A DNA stretch of 64,000 bases from an uncultured Lachnospiraceae bacterium (GCA_910588955.1 CAJURQ010000002.1:199758-263757), one strand, 5' to 3'. Positions 26,466 through 35,554 are shown, numbered from the stretch's first letter. A program made the numbers and translations. Notes: generated from the sequence alone by a model not told the origin.

Positions 26466-28415
26466 TCAATATTTAATTTTTTCACTATTCCACCATTCCT
26501 GAAACATCAGAATGTACCAAATCTGCGGTCTCCAGACATTTTCGGTAATATAATCATCCCATAATTTTCCAACAGCCGACACGTCAAACAGTCCCTGTGC
26601 CTCCAAAAGAGAGGGTGCCAAAAGACTCTCCGCCCACTCTCGCAGCTCTTTCTCCTTCAGCCAAAGATGAAGCGGAATTGAGAACCCCTTTTTGGGACGC
26701 TCCATCAATTCCCGAGGCACATAACGGTAAAGAATATCCCTCAGAATCTTTTTGCTGCCTCCGCCCTGCCGGTAAGACAAGGGCAGCGTCCACGCAAATT
26801 CCACCACGTCCTTATCTAACATCGGCACACGCGTCTCCAGTGACACCGCCATCGCCGTTCTGTCCACTTTCGTTAAGATATCGTCGGGATGATACATCAG
26901 CAGATCCATCAGCATCAGATTATGCTGCCCATCCTCCAAAAGCCCGGCAGGATAAGTATTCATCCAGGTTTCTCCCGCCCTGCGGGTCTGTATGGCGTCC
27001 CAGACGCCGAAATCCGGAGAATTGCCCTTCCGTCCCCGTCTGACCAGCTTAAGCCCCTCGCCAATCTCCGAGCGCAGGTACATATCCTCTATGGACTTCG
27101 CGCCCAAAAGTCTTGCCCGGGTAGCCATCGCCGCTTTCCCCGACGCGGCAGCCCCCAGCATCGCGCTTGCGGGCATACGCAGAAATCCCGGTATTTTCCT
27201 CACTCTGTTCCAGATGTTCTCAATAGAATAATAGGTGTTATATCCGCAGAAAAGCTCGTCCCCGCCGTCCCCGCTCAAAGATACCGTCACATGCTCCCGC
27301 GTGATGCGGCTCACCAGATAGGTCGGGATCTGGGAGGAATCCGCAAAAGGTTCTCCAAACATCCCGGCAAGTTTCGGGATAACGCCCTTGGCGTCCTCCT
27401 CCGTAATATAGACCTCCGTATGTTCCGTGCCGAGACGAGCGGCGATCTCCTTCGCCACGGGCGCCTCGTTATACTTCTCGTCCCACATTCCCACAGTAAA
27501 GGTCTTGACCTTCTGTGCGCTCTGCGCCTGCATCATCGACACCACCGTGCTGCTGTCGATCCCGGCGGACAAAAAAGCGCCTACGGGCACATCCGCCACC
27601 ATCTGTCCCGCAACGGATTCCCGCAGAAGACGCTCCAGCTCTTCCGCCGCCTCCGCCTCACTTCCGCGAAAGCGGTTCTTCTGCCCCAAAACAGCCGCTT
27701 CCGTCATCGACCAATAGCTCTCAATCTCCGGTTTATCAAATGGTGCTTTAACCTTTAATATTTTCCCCGGCTCCAGCTTCCAAATCCCCCGATATACCGT
27801 ATATGGCGCCGAAATATAACCATAACGCATGTAATCGCCCACAATATCTACGTTGACCGGATTGGTAAATCCATCCAGTGAGGCGATGGAACCGAGGTCG
27901 GAGGCAAAGACAAAACTGTCTCCACCCTCCGTGTTATTTATATCATCTTTTAATTTTCCATAAAATAACGGTTTCTCTCCAACTCTGTCTCTCGCGAGAA
28001 ATAACGCATGTTCTTGCCTGTCAAACAACGCAATGGCAAACATTCCATTTGCCATTTTCAGTGCATCCTTCAAGCCGTACGCGGCAGCCGCCTCCAGAAG
28101 CGTCTCCGTGTCGGAGGCGCCCCGGAACCCCGTCGTCTTTCCCTCCGCCAACAGTTTCTTCCGAATGGAAGCATGATTATAGATCTCTCCGTTGTAGGCG
28201 ATCACATACCTGCCGTCGCGTGATACCATAGGCTGCGCCCCTGCAGGAGAAAGATCCACGATCGAAAGCCGCCTGTGCCCCAGCACCACCCTGTGATCCT
28301 CCGACGCCCACACACCCGAGGCATCCGGCCCCCGATGGTACATTTTATCGCACATACGCTCGATATTCTTCTGCCAGTCTCCCCTGAAATTACAAAAACC
28401 CGCAATCCCACACAT
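26466..28415 (-). CDS. asnB: Asparagine synthase-type glutamine amidotransferase (1)
   Basis: 649 residues. The start MCGIAGFCNF exposes Cys2 as the glutaminase nucleophile; HRRLSIVDLSPAGAQPM, YNGEIYNH and the domain to about 230 form the class II glutaminase. The synthetase half has the PPi-loop string FLSAGIDSST, a variant of the usual SGGxDS, plus SLSGDGGDELFCGY. AsnB enzymes make asparagine, but family members in O-antigen loci (WbpS type) amidate sugar carboxyls. A UDP-HexNAc dehydrogenase in the window could supply a uronic acid. The ATG at 28415 follows AAAGGA 11 bases away. A second, different copy lies at 31123. Confidence 0.9.
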   Translation of the reverse strand: MCGIAGFCNFRGDWQKNIERMCDKMYHRGPDASGVWASEDHRVVLGHRRLSIVDLSPAGAQPMVSRDGRYVIAYNGEIYNHASIRKKLLAEGKTTGFRGASDTETLLEAAAAYGLKDALKMANGMFAIALFDRQEHALFLARDRVGEKPLFYGKLKDDINNTEGGDSFVFASDLGSIASLDGFTNPVNVDIVGDYMRYGYISAPYTVYRGIWKLEPGKILKVKAPFDKPEIESYWSMTEAAVLGQKNRFRGSEAEAAEELERLLRESVAGQMVADVPVGAFLSAGIDSSTVVSMMQAQSAQKVKTFTVGMWDEKYNEAPVAKEIAARLGTEHTEVYITEEDAKGVIPKLAGMFGEPFADSSQIPTYLVSRITREHVTVSLSGDGGDELFCGYNTYYSIENIWNRVRKIPGFLRMPASAMLGAAASGKAAMATRARLLGAKSIEDMYLRSEIGEGLKLVRRGRKGNSPDFGVWDAIQTRRAGETWMNTYPAGLLEDGQHNLMLMDLLMYHPDDILTKVDRTAMAVSLETRVPMLDKDVVEFAWTLPLSYRQGGGSKKILRDILYRYVPRELMERPKKGFSIPLHLWLKEKELREWAESLLAPSLLEAQGLFDVSAVGKLWDDYITENVWRPQIWYILMFQEWWNSEKIKY

Positions 28416-28450
28416 GTGTTATTTTTTCCTTTCTGTCATCTCCTCAATAC

Positions 28451-28650
28451 TAGGTAATTACGAAACATATCCCAATGCTGCTAATTGTGCAAATAACATA
28501 ATCATAAGCAGACCCTTGGAAAACGTTGGTACTTGGCGAGGTACTTTCGAGCCTAGTACCACTACGTTTGGAACGGAGCGAAAGCGCGTCTGTGTTGATT
28601 ATGTTATTTGTGCAATCTCGATACGTACGAAGATGTTTCGTAATTACCTA
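28451..28650 (-). repeat. 200-bp near-palindromic hairpin element
   Basis: Arms pair at four levels: TAGGTAATTACGAAACAT (28451-28468) with 28633-28650, 18 of 18; 28484-28504 with 28596-28616, 21 of 21; CAGAC (28509-28513) with 28588-28592; and 28528-28537 with 28551-28560, 9 of 10, extended by AAACGT/ACGTTT. The loop is 28538-28550. On the minus strand it begins at the TAG stop of the SGNH gene (28648) and ends about 25 bases before the AsnB ribosome site. No ORF of note lies inside. It may be a MITE-like insertion with 18-bp ends or a structured RNA. Confidence 0.85.
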
Positions 28651-29778
28651 CTCTTCTGGTATCTCGGCGTAATCCCCGTTCGCAATCCGCTCCTCAATCG
28701 TCCTGACAGCCTCATCCTGCCTTGTTTTCCACAGCTCGTAAGATTTATCCCACGAATCATAAGAAGCGTCTCCACGGTGGTCAGGGAGCGCGTAGTGCGC
28801 CGTCAGGTATTCTTTCAGGAAATTCGTGCACTTTTCCGCCCCTACCGCGTTGGTGTGGCTGCCGTAGTCCGCGAAATCCTCCTCAAAGACAATGCCAATC
28901 TCCTCATAGTAATCGTTCATGTTCAAGAAGGCGTAGCCGCTCTCCTCCACAATCCCCGCCATATAGTTGAACATCTGCTGTTCTTCCGGGGATTCCCCGT
29001 AGGGAGAGACGAGAAACAGCGCCTCCTGCCCGTTTTCCTTTAAACAGGCGAGCAGTTCCCGCAGATATGCCTCCTGCTCCTTTGGAACTGCCAGAACGCC
29101 CTCCATACCGCCGCAGAGGGGCATCGGCTGCGGTCCCACCTCGTCCCGGAAGGTATAGCCTTTCAGCGGATGGCTGTGACGATAGAACATATTCGCCCAC
29201 TCGGAGGGGAGCGCCAGCATCTTCCAGTTTGTGTGATACTTCATAATATCGATGTAATAGCTCAGACGCCCTTCCTCGTCGTCCTCCGGCACAAGCCCCC
29301 GTATTGTCCTGATCCGCTGGGGCGAATACCTCAGGTTGTCCGTCACGCCCCGGGTATATGCCATATTTTCCATCAGTCCCGCTTCCTCCATCGTAAACAT
29401 GCGCATCTCAAAAATATAGAGCGCGGGCGACTGGGTTTTCTCCGCCTCCTCCATCAGATAACGCATGGCGGCGGGACGCTGCACGTTTGTAGACAGCGGG
29501 TACATCGCAATCCCCGTCTCACCCCACAGCTTCGGCGCCGCGTAATAGGGAAATACCGGGCTCGATCCGATCATCACAACGTCCAGCGAATCCTTCTTTT
29601 CCGCGTAAAAGCCCGCAAAGCGGTCCTTCACGTCGCCGTTTGTCCTCACCATGTAAGACACGGGCAGAAGAATGGCGAGAAACAGCAGCACAAAAACAGC
29701 CGCCTGCAGCGCTTCACGCCGCCTGCTGCCGGACCGCTTTTCCCCGCGTTTTTCTCCCGTCTGTCGTTCCTTCTTCAC
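28648..29778 (-). CDS. Membrane-anchored SGNH/GDSL-like protein (1)
   Basis: About 376 residues. After about 20 charged residues one membrane segment follows, then an extracytoplasmic domain. DVVMIGSSPVF is the block I serine motif of SGNH hydrolases, and DYGSHTNAVGAEKC near the C-terminus supplies an Asp-x-x-His-like pair. DltD/AlgX-type proteins of this fold move or remove acyl groups on polysaccharides. The GTG at 29778 is preferred because AAGGAG lies seven bases before it; the frame starts at ATG 29802 without a site. It may act with the MBOAT at 33954. The stop codon opens the 200-bp hairpin element. Confidence 0.75.
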   Translation of the reverse strand: MKKERQTGEKRGEKRSGSRRREALQAAVFVLLFLAILLPVSYMVRTNGDVKDRFAGFYAEKKDSLDVVMIGSSPVFPYYAAPKLWGETGIAMYPLSTNVQRPAAMRYLMEEAEKTQSPALYIFEMRMFTMEEAGLMENMAYTRGVTDNLRYSPQRIRTIRGLVPEDDEEGRLSYYIDIMKYHTNWKMLALPSEWANMFYRHSHPLKGYTFRDEVGPQPMPLCGGMEGVLAVPKEQEAYLRELLACLKENGQEALFLVSPYGESPEEQQMFNYMAGIVEESGYAFLNMNDYYEEIGIVFEEDFADYGSHTNAVGAEKCTNFLKEYLTAHYALPDHRGDASYDSWDKSYELWKTRQDEAVRTIEERIANGDYAEIPEE

Positions 29779-29805
29779 AAAACCTCTCCTTATTAATATC
29801 ATCTG

Positions 29806-30915
29806 CTATTTATTTATAGTTTTATCAAAATATGCTCTCCACATCGGATTGACCCGCTCCGGCGCAAGCCTTTTCTGAATCCGCACCGCCTCCCTGCCGA
29901 GTTTCTTCGCGTAATCCGCATCTCCCAGAAGCCGATCCATAGCGCGCGTAAGCGCCTTCACGTCCCCCGCGGGGATCACCAGACCGTTTGCGCCGTCCGT
30001 CATCAGCTCCTCCGTTCCGCCGCTGGGCACGTCCGTGGCAATCACGGGAAGCCCGAGCGCCAGCGCTTCAATGAGGGCATTGGAGACGCCCTCCGAATAG
30101 GAAGTGAGCAGAAAAAGGGACGCCCGCTCGATCCGCGCCGCCACGTCCTGCACCACGCCGGGGAGAAAAACCCGCTCCGCGATGCCAAGGGCTGACGCCG
30201 ATTCTTCTATATAGGAACGCAGTTCCCCATCCCCGTAAATCTCAAGCGTATATTCCGGATATTTGTCTTTCAGCGCCGCAAATGCGCGAAGCTGCATCTC
30301 ATGGTTCTTGTTGGCGTCCATGCGCCCCACGGACACAATTCTTTTCTCCCGCGCGCCCTCATATCTCGGTCTGATAAATGCGGGATTCAGGGAGTTGGGC
30401 AGGATAACCGCTTTCCTCGCCACCCTCCTGCAAAAGAAGCCTCTGGAACGTTCCGTCTGTAAAATGATCCCCGCTGCGAGGGGAAAAAGGAGATCCGCCA
30501 GCACACGCATCCCCCTCGAGGGATATTCCTCCTTCGCCTCCCCCACCACCGAGACAACTGCCTTTGTCTTCGTCCCCATCGTGGTGACGACCGCCATAAA
30601 ATTATTTTTCCCGATACAAGACAGCACCAGATCCGGTTCTTGTTTTTTCCATATCACATGTAATTTATTGAGCCGTCTGAAGAAATTGACTATCCGGCTT
30701 TCGGACACTTCCTCTTCCCCGATATCGGAAATAATTCTCTCAATCCCGTCCGGCAGATCATACTCATCCTCCTTCCGATATTGTGTCACCATCACGACAC
30801 GGTATCCTTCCGTCTGAAAGTAATCCGCCAAGTTTACAAACACACGTTCGGCGCCACCTTTGCGAAGTGAGCCAATATAGAAGGCTATTTTTTTTCGTTC
30901 ATTTTTCTCATTCAT
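29806..30915 (-). CDS. Glycosyltransferase family 4
   Basis: 369 residues. IAFYIGSLRKGGAERVFVNLADYF and the C-terminal SYSEGVSNALIEALALGLPVIATD block are GT4 signatures. It is closely similar in architecture to the GT4 proteins at 44814-48265. The ATG at 30915 is overlapped by a five-codon ORF (MQDDE, 30925-30908) that has its own AAGGA, so translation may be coupled. An AT-rich, promoter-bearing gap of 207 bases lies upstream. Confidence 0.88.
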   Translation of the reverse strand: MNEKNERKKIAFYIGSLRKGGAERVFVNLADYFQTEGYRVVMVTQYRKEDEYDLPDGIERIISDIGEEEVSESRIVNFFRRLNKLHVIWKKQEPDLVLSCIGKNNFMAVVTTMGTKTKAVVSVVGEAKEEYPSRGMRVLADLLFPLAAGIILQTERSRGFFCRRVARKAVILPNSLNPAFIRPRYEGAREKRIVSVGRMDANKNHEMQLRAFAALKDKYPEYTLEIYGDGELRSYIEESASALGIAERVFLPGVVQDVAARIERASLFLLTSYSEGVSNALIEALALGLPVIATDVPSGGTEELMTDGANGLVIPAGDVKALTRAMDRLLGDADYAKKLGREAVRIQKRLAPERVNPMWRAYFDKTINK

Positions 30916-31122
30916 CGTCTTGCATAAATTCCTTCATTTTTCGACTAAAAACACCTGTTTTCAAATGATTTTCCTGCATTTTCGCCAAAATCCGGCAGAA
31001 ATTGCATTTTTAATTAAATTCTCATTTATTTTCGTCTGTTTGAAAGTATAGATAATTCATCTTATTTTCTGAAAATTCTTTTTTGTTTTCTTCAAAATAA
31101 CATTCGCAATTCTTGCGTTTTT
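30916..31122 (-). promoter_or_regulatory. AT-rich 207-base gap with promoter candidate
   Basis: The gap is far more AT-rich than its neighbours. On the minus strand TTCAGA (31068-31073), a 17-base spacer and TATACT (31045-31050) form a possible promoter for the GT4 gene, leaving a leader of about 125 bases. Many short A- and T-tracts follow. No other gene is visible apart from the five-codon ORF at 30908-30925. Confidence 0.5.
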
Positions 31123-33036
31123 TTAAATCTCACTTGTTACTTTTTCATGATAATAAGTGTACCACTGTTGAAAGACAAAGAAGGACCAGATCAGTCCGGA
31201 GTAATTTTCTCCCGTCGCAGGACCCTTGTCCCCCGTTTGGAGATAACGCTCTATCGTATTTTTTATATATGATATGTCAAACAGGCTCTGGCGCCGCAGC
31301 AGGGAGGAATCGATGTAAGATAACAGTTGTTCTTTCAGCGGTCCGCGCAGCCACTTGTCGAGGGGTACGCCGAAACCGACCTTGGGACGATCCAAAAGTT
31401 CTCTCGGGATATAGTCGTAAGCAATCTCTTTCAATATATGCTTCTTATCTCCTGCCGCGTACTTATACGCGTGCGGAATCCGGTAAGAGAACGCCATCAC
31501 ATCCGCATCCAGAATCGGGCATCGCGCCTCCAGCGAATATTTCATGGAGGCGCGGTCCACCTTGCAGAGAATGTCACCCGGCAGGTAGGTGTCCATGTCC
31601 AGCAGCATCCTGCGGATCTGCCAGTCTTTGACCCCGTAACCGCTCTCAACCGGATAGTGCACCGGCAGCGCACGCGCTTCCGGAGGCAGCTCTCCTACCA
31701 TAGCGCGCGCCATACCGGGATAATTTCCCGCGCCAAACTGTGTCTTCGTCTCGCGATCCCTGTTCCCCGCAATCACCCGCACCTTAAAGGGCAGACGATC
31801 CTCCAGATGGAGTTTCCCGATTCCGGGAAGCGAGCACAGACCATGCACAGCCGCCCCCGCAAAGTCCAGTTTCTGTGCCTGCGCAACCCTCTCATACTGG
31901 TTGTAACCGCAGAAAAATTCGTCCCCGCCGTCGCCCGACAGCGCCACCGTCACCCGCTCTCTTGCGAGCGCGCTGACTAACATCGTAGGAATCTGGGACG
32001 AGTCCGAAAACGGCTCATCATAATATTTCGGAACGCTCTCCACGAGCGCCAGAATATCTTCCTCCTCAATGATGCGCTCGGTATGGTCCGTCCCCAGATA
32101 TTCCGCTACCGCTTTGGCATAACGCGCCTCATTATATTTTTCCTCATGAAAACCGATGGAGAAAGTCTTAACGGGCGAGGCTGATACTTCCTGTGCGATC
32201 GCCGTCACAAGGGAAGAATCATAACCGCCGCTCAAAAAACTTCCGAGCGGTACATCCGCAATCATGCGCAGCGACACGGCACGCTTGAGCAGCGCTTTCA
32301 GCTGCTCCTTCGCCTCCTCGTAGCCCGCCACGGGAGTTTCCGCCGCCTCCCGGTAGATTTCGCTCACGCTCCAATATTTCCACGTCCTGATCTGTCCGCC
32401 CTGAAAAGACAGAATCGCGCCCGGCTCAAGCTTGCAGACATTCCGGTAAATACTCTCCGGCGCATTGATATATTTCTGAAAGAGAAATCGGGAGAGCACG
32501 CCTCTGTCTATCTCAGCCGGGAAATCGGGACACGCCATGATCGGCTTCAACTCCGACGCAAATACCAGTTCCCCGTCCTGATACCAGTAATACAACGGCT
32601 TTTTGCCGATGCGGTCCCGGATCAGGTAGACCGTCTCGTCCTCCCTGTCGTAAAGCGCGATTGCAAACATTCCGTTAAAACGCTCCACGCAGGAAATTCC
32701 CCACGCTAAATAAGCGGCTATGATGACTTCCGTATCACAGTCGGATCGGAAGGGATAGTCCGCCAATTCTTCACGCAATTCTTTGAAATTATAAATCTCT
32801 CCGTTGTATACCACGCTGACACGCTCGTCCGGCGAATGCATCGGCTGATGTCCCAGCGCTGAAAGATCCATGATCGAGAGACGTCTCTGGGCAAACCCGA
32901 CCCGATAGCCGCCTTTCATCCCGTAGATTTCCTGACCGCTGTCGTCGGGGCCCCTGTGATACATCGTATCATTCATCTTTTTAAGCTGCTCCGGCGTGAC
33001 CTCCCGTTTCCTGATATATCCGCATATTCCACACAT
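31123..33036 (-). CDS. asnB: Asparagine synthase-type glutamine amidotransferase (2)
   Basis: 637 residues. MCGICGYIRKREVT exposes Cys2; the glutaminase domain (QRRLSIMDLSALGHQPM, YNGEIYNFKELRE) is followed by the synthetase domain with the canonical PPi loop FLSGGYDSSLV and ALSGDGGDEFFCGY. It may form asparagine or amidate a sugar carboxylate. It differs from the copy at 26466 in keeping the usual SGG motif, so the two may use different acceptors. The ATG at 33036 follows GAGGAG, with a small hairpin between that site and the upstream stop codon. Confidence 0.9.
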   Translation of the reverse strand: MCGICGYIRKREVTPEQLKKMNDTMYHRGPDDSGQEIYGMKGGYRVGFAQRRLSIMDLSALGHQPMHSPDERVSVVYNGEIYNFKELREELADYPFRSDCDTEVIIAAYLAWGISCVERFNGMFAIALYDREDETVYLIRDRIGKKPLYYWYQDGELVFASELKPIMACPDFPAEIDRGVLSRFLFQKYINAPESIYRNVCKLEPGAILSFQGGQIRTWKYWSVSEIYREAAETPVAGYEEAKEQLKALLKRAVSLRMIADVPLGSFLSGGYDSSLVTAIAQEVSASPVKTFSIGFHEEKYNEARYAKAVAEYLGTDHTERIIEEEDILALVESVPKYYDEPFSDSSQIPTMLVSALARERVTVALSGDGGDEFFCGYNQYERVAQAQKLDFAGAAVHGLCSLPGIGKLHLEDRLPFKVRVIAGNRDRETKTQFGAGNYPGMARAMVGELPPEARALPVHYPVESGYGVKDWQIRRMLLDMDTYLPGDILCKVDRASMKYSLEARCPILDADVMAFSYRIPHAYKYAAGDKKHILKEIAYDYIPRELLDRPKVGFGVPLDKWLRGPLKEQLLSYIDSSLLRRQSLFDISYIKNTIERYLQTGDKGPATGENYSGLIWSFFVFQQWYTYYHEKVTSEI

Positions 33037-33056
33037 ATTATACTCCTCTGCAGCGG

Positions 33057-33079
33057 AGAATGCCCGCTTTTGGCATTCT
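33057..33079 (-). other. GAATGCC/GGCATTC-type hairpin
   Basis: AGAATGCC (33057-33064) pairs perfectly with GGCATTCT (33072-33079) around a 7-base loop. It fills the space between the TAA stop at 33082 and the GAGGAG ribosome site of the AsnB gene. Confidence 0.65.
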
Positions 33080-33081
33080 TG

Positions 33082-33840
33082 TTATTTTACGTCCTTGCCC
33101 ATAAAGTATTCCCTATATTCCCCGAAATCCTTGCATTCATTGTCCACAGACTCCACCAGCTCCTCATATTTTTCCTGTATGAGCGCGCGGTAATTTTCAA
33201 AGTTATTGCATCCCTTCTTACTCCACGCAAAAGGATGGGTCAAAATCTGCACTTTGTCGTAGCCCGTAATGTTCGCCTCATCGGGATAACCGTAACGCCA
33301 TATGTGGTTGGCATCCGACATATATTTCACTCCCAATTCAGTATCATCTGTTATTTTATCTGCAAAGGTGAAAAAATCGTCCTGATACGCATTGAGCAGA
33401 CCGTCCAGCTTAATGTTCTCCCTGAGCACATCCTTGGAAGGTCTGTGCACGGAAAACTCCGTGATGGCAAACCCGAACATCTCGCTTAAAATATCGACTT
33501 CCATGCGGATGCGCTTTTTGATCTGTTCCATATCCGTCATACCGTTCAAAGCGAAATGAAGTCCGATCCGCTGTCCCCTCTCGTGCATGTCCTTAATGAT
33601 ATCCATATTTTTACGGGAAAGGATATTGTAGGAATTATTTGTCCACTGGAAAAAGAATGTGGATGTAAAATCCATGCTCTGCTCCACCTTCGCCAGCTGC
33701 CATGCCCGCTCCACGCTGTACTCCACGTCATGGCGCATGATAATGAAGGAATCTCTGTTAACCGCCTCCGCGTAACCACACTGGCGTCCCGTGGACTTTA
33801 TAATCTTTATCATTTCCCTGTAATCGTCATATGAAAACAT
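33082..33840 (-). CDS. Polysaccharide deacetylase-like protein
   Basis: About 252 residues. FIIMRHDVEYSVERA (His-Asp pair), TSTFFFQW, GLHFALN, FSVHRPS and ILTHPFAW are the successive catalytic blocks of a NodB-like TIM-barrel deacetylase, in a shortened form often annotated as polysaccharide deacetylase-like. It would remove an N- or O-acetyl group from a sugar, freeing a site for another substituent. No signal peptide is seen, so it probably acts on cytoplasmic intermediates. The ATG at 33840 follows GGAGGG; the GTG that opens the longer frame lies inside the promoter -10 and is rejected. It directly follows the MBOAT gene's far upstream cassette. Confidence 0.75.
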   Translation of the reverse strand: MFSYDDYREMIKIIKSTGRQCGYAEAVNRDSFIIMRHDVEYSVERAWQLAKVEQSMDFTSTFFFQWTNNSYNILSRKNMDIIKDMHERGQRIGLHFALNGMTDMEQIKKRIRMEVDILSEMFGFAITEFSVHRPSKDVLRENIKLDGLLNAYQDDFFTFADKITDDTELGVKYMSDANHIWRYGYPDEANITGYDKVQILTHPFAWSKKGCNNFENYRALIQEKYEELVESVDNECKDFGEYREYFMGKDVK

Positions 33841-33881
33841 ATTTCCCTCCGCTCCGAGGCGTCCGCCCCTGCTTTTATGTA

Positions 33882-33892
33882 AGTTTACCACA
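33882..33892 (-). promoter_or_regulatory. Extended -10 promoter candidate before deacetylase-like gene
   Basis: Minus strand TGTGG followed by TAAACT (33882-33887), nearly identical to the site at 16400. The -35 is weak. An AAATAWCANNTGWTATTT-like palindrome lies at 33925-33944. Confidence 0.45.
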
Positions 33893-33953
33893 TTTTTCTA
33901 AAAACCGCTACTGCGCCCCCAATTACAATAACACTCGCTATTTAATATAACCG

Positions 33954-35534
33954 TCAAAAGCTTTGATACAAAAACGCCGCCGTGTCATAGCTTCCGCCGT
34001 AAATCCCCGTAACAAGCAGAAGCAGCACCACGCCGTAATAACAGCACCATCTTACCGCCATCGGGCTGTCCGCAAGCATCCGCCGCACATCTTTCCCCTT
34101 TTCCTCCCAGACGGAAACCGACAGCCACAACAAACATGCCGCCACCAGCAGCAAAAATCCGTACCGACTCAGCCCGTAGTCTGTCACACTAAGGATTCCC
34201 TCTTTCAGCCGAAAATCCGCAAGAAGCGCCCTGTAAATCTGCCCCGCCTGTGAAAGACTCTCGGAGCGGATGAGCACGTCTGCCGTAAACACGATCGCCC
34301 ATGTTCTCGCCATGCGAAAGAAACCGTAAACTTTCCCCTCTCTGATGTGAAGCTTTTCCTTCCATATACTATACTGCGATTCCAGTACGAGGGAAACACA
34401 CATGATCGCGCCGTAATAGACGCCCCACAAAAGATAACTCACAGTCCTGCCATGCCACATACCCGTCAACAGCCAGACAAGCATTGTGCCGATGATGCCC
34501 GTCACATGCTTTCCCATACGGGGCATTTTTTTCTTCGCCGCCTTGCCGATCTTCCGCCCCGTTCCCGACATGACGAAGGAAAACATCACGTAGTCCTTAA
34601 ACCATGTCCCGAGCGTAATGTGCCATCTGCGCCAAAATTCCGCCACGGATTTTGAAAAGTAAGGTCTCTTAAAGTTCTCCGCCAGGTAAATATCGAAGGT
34701 TTCGCTGACGCCAAGCGCCATATCCATATATCCCGAAAAATCCGCATAGAGCTGCAGCATGTAGAGCACCACCGCCAGCGCGTAAGTACTGCCGGGCAGT
34801 CCCTGCGCCGCATTCCCGAACACATTCCCCACAAAGAGATTGATTCGGTCCGCGATCACCAGCTTTTTGAACGCGCCCCAGACGAACCGCTGCACGCCGA
34901 AAAGCATTCTTCCGTAATCAAAGACATGCGCCCGCTCAAATTCTTCCTGTAATTTCGCGTAACGGTTGAAAGGTCCCTGCGTGATCGCCGGAAAATAGGC
35001 GAGAAACAGAAAGAGCCTGACCGGGTTTTCCTGCGCCGCGCACTGTTCCCGCCCCACGTCCACCACATAGCCGATCGCCGTCAGCGTGTAGAAGGAGATG
35101 CCTAAAGGCATAACCACGCGCGCAAAAAACGTGTCGCTCGCCGACGTGGTCATCCCCAGCTTCTGCAGAAGGGGCAGAATCACAACCATATACTTCGTGC
35201 AGAGCAAAATACCGAGACTGTACACAAAATAAAGGATTTGAACGCGTCTTCTGCGCCTCTCAAATCCCTGTTTCACAGTCTTTTTCCGCTCCTTGTCCGA
35301 CATACCTGAGAGCGCTTTTTTCTGCGCCTCCAGACTGCGCGCCAGATAAATGCCGCAGCCGTAAGCGCCGACTCCTGTCAGGACGATCCCCACCGGAATC
35401 CCACCCGTGCCCGCTATGTAAAACACGCCGCTCGCCACAGCCAAAACCATCCACTGCCGCTTTGCCGGCACCAGATAGTAAAGGGCGAAGGAAATCACCC
35501 ACAATATGACGAAATTGGTTGATATAAGCTGCAT
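33954..35534 (-). CDS. MBOAT-family O-acyltransferase (DltB/AlgI-like)
   Basis: About 526 residues with about 11-12 hydrophobic segments. The core AEFWRRWHITLGTWFKDYV and the histidine motif LLTGMWHGRTVSYLLWG are MBOAT landmarks, with the WHG histidine as the catalytic residue. MBOATs such as DltB and AlgI pass an acyl or aminoacyl group from a carrier protein or CoA across the membrane to a polysaccharide. A carrier-protein gene is immediately upstream, so a thioester-loaded carrier is the likely donor. The ATG at 35534 has GGAGG upstream; the longer frame starts inside a hairpin. It is a central member of the Dlt-like cassette. Confidence 0.9.
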   Translation of the reverse strand: MQLISTNFVILWVISFALYYLVPAKRQWMVLAVASGVFYIAGTGGIPVGIVLTGVGAYGCGIYLARSLEAQKKALSGMSDKERKKTVKQGFERRRRRVQILYFVYSLGILLCTKYMVVILPLLQKLGMTTSASDTFFARVVMPLGISFYTLTAIGYVVDVGREQCAAQENPVRLFLFLAYFPAITQGPFNRYAKLQEEFERAHVFDYGRMLFGVQRFVWGAFKKLVIADRINLFVGNVFGNAAQGLPGSTYALAVVLYMLQLYADFSGYMDMALGVSETFDIYLAENFKRPYFSKSVAEFWRRWHITLGTWFKDYVMFSFVMSGTGRKIGKAAKKKMPRMGKHVTGIIGTMLVWLLTGMWHGRTVSYLLWGVYYGAIMCVSLVLESQYSIWKEKLHIREGKVYGFFRMARTWAIVFTADVLIRSESLSQAGQIYRALLADFRLKEGILSVTDYGLSRYGFLLLVAACLLWLSVSVWEEKGKDVRRMLADSPMAVRWCCYYGVVLLLLVTGIYGGSYDTAAFLYQSF

Positions 35535-35554
35535 ATAACCTCCACGATTCATAC

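Noticed and set aside
31104..31124. CGCAA-TTC-TTGCG followed by seven T on the plus strand
   Set aside because: It looks like an intrinsic terminator, but no plus-strand gene reads towards it; on the minus strand the T-tract is on the wrong side.
33841..33891. Longer start (GTG 33891) for the deacetylase-like gene
   Set aside because: The GTG lies inside the -10 region of the upstream promoter and lacks a ribosome site; ATG 33840 has GGAGGG.
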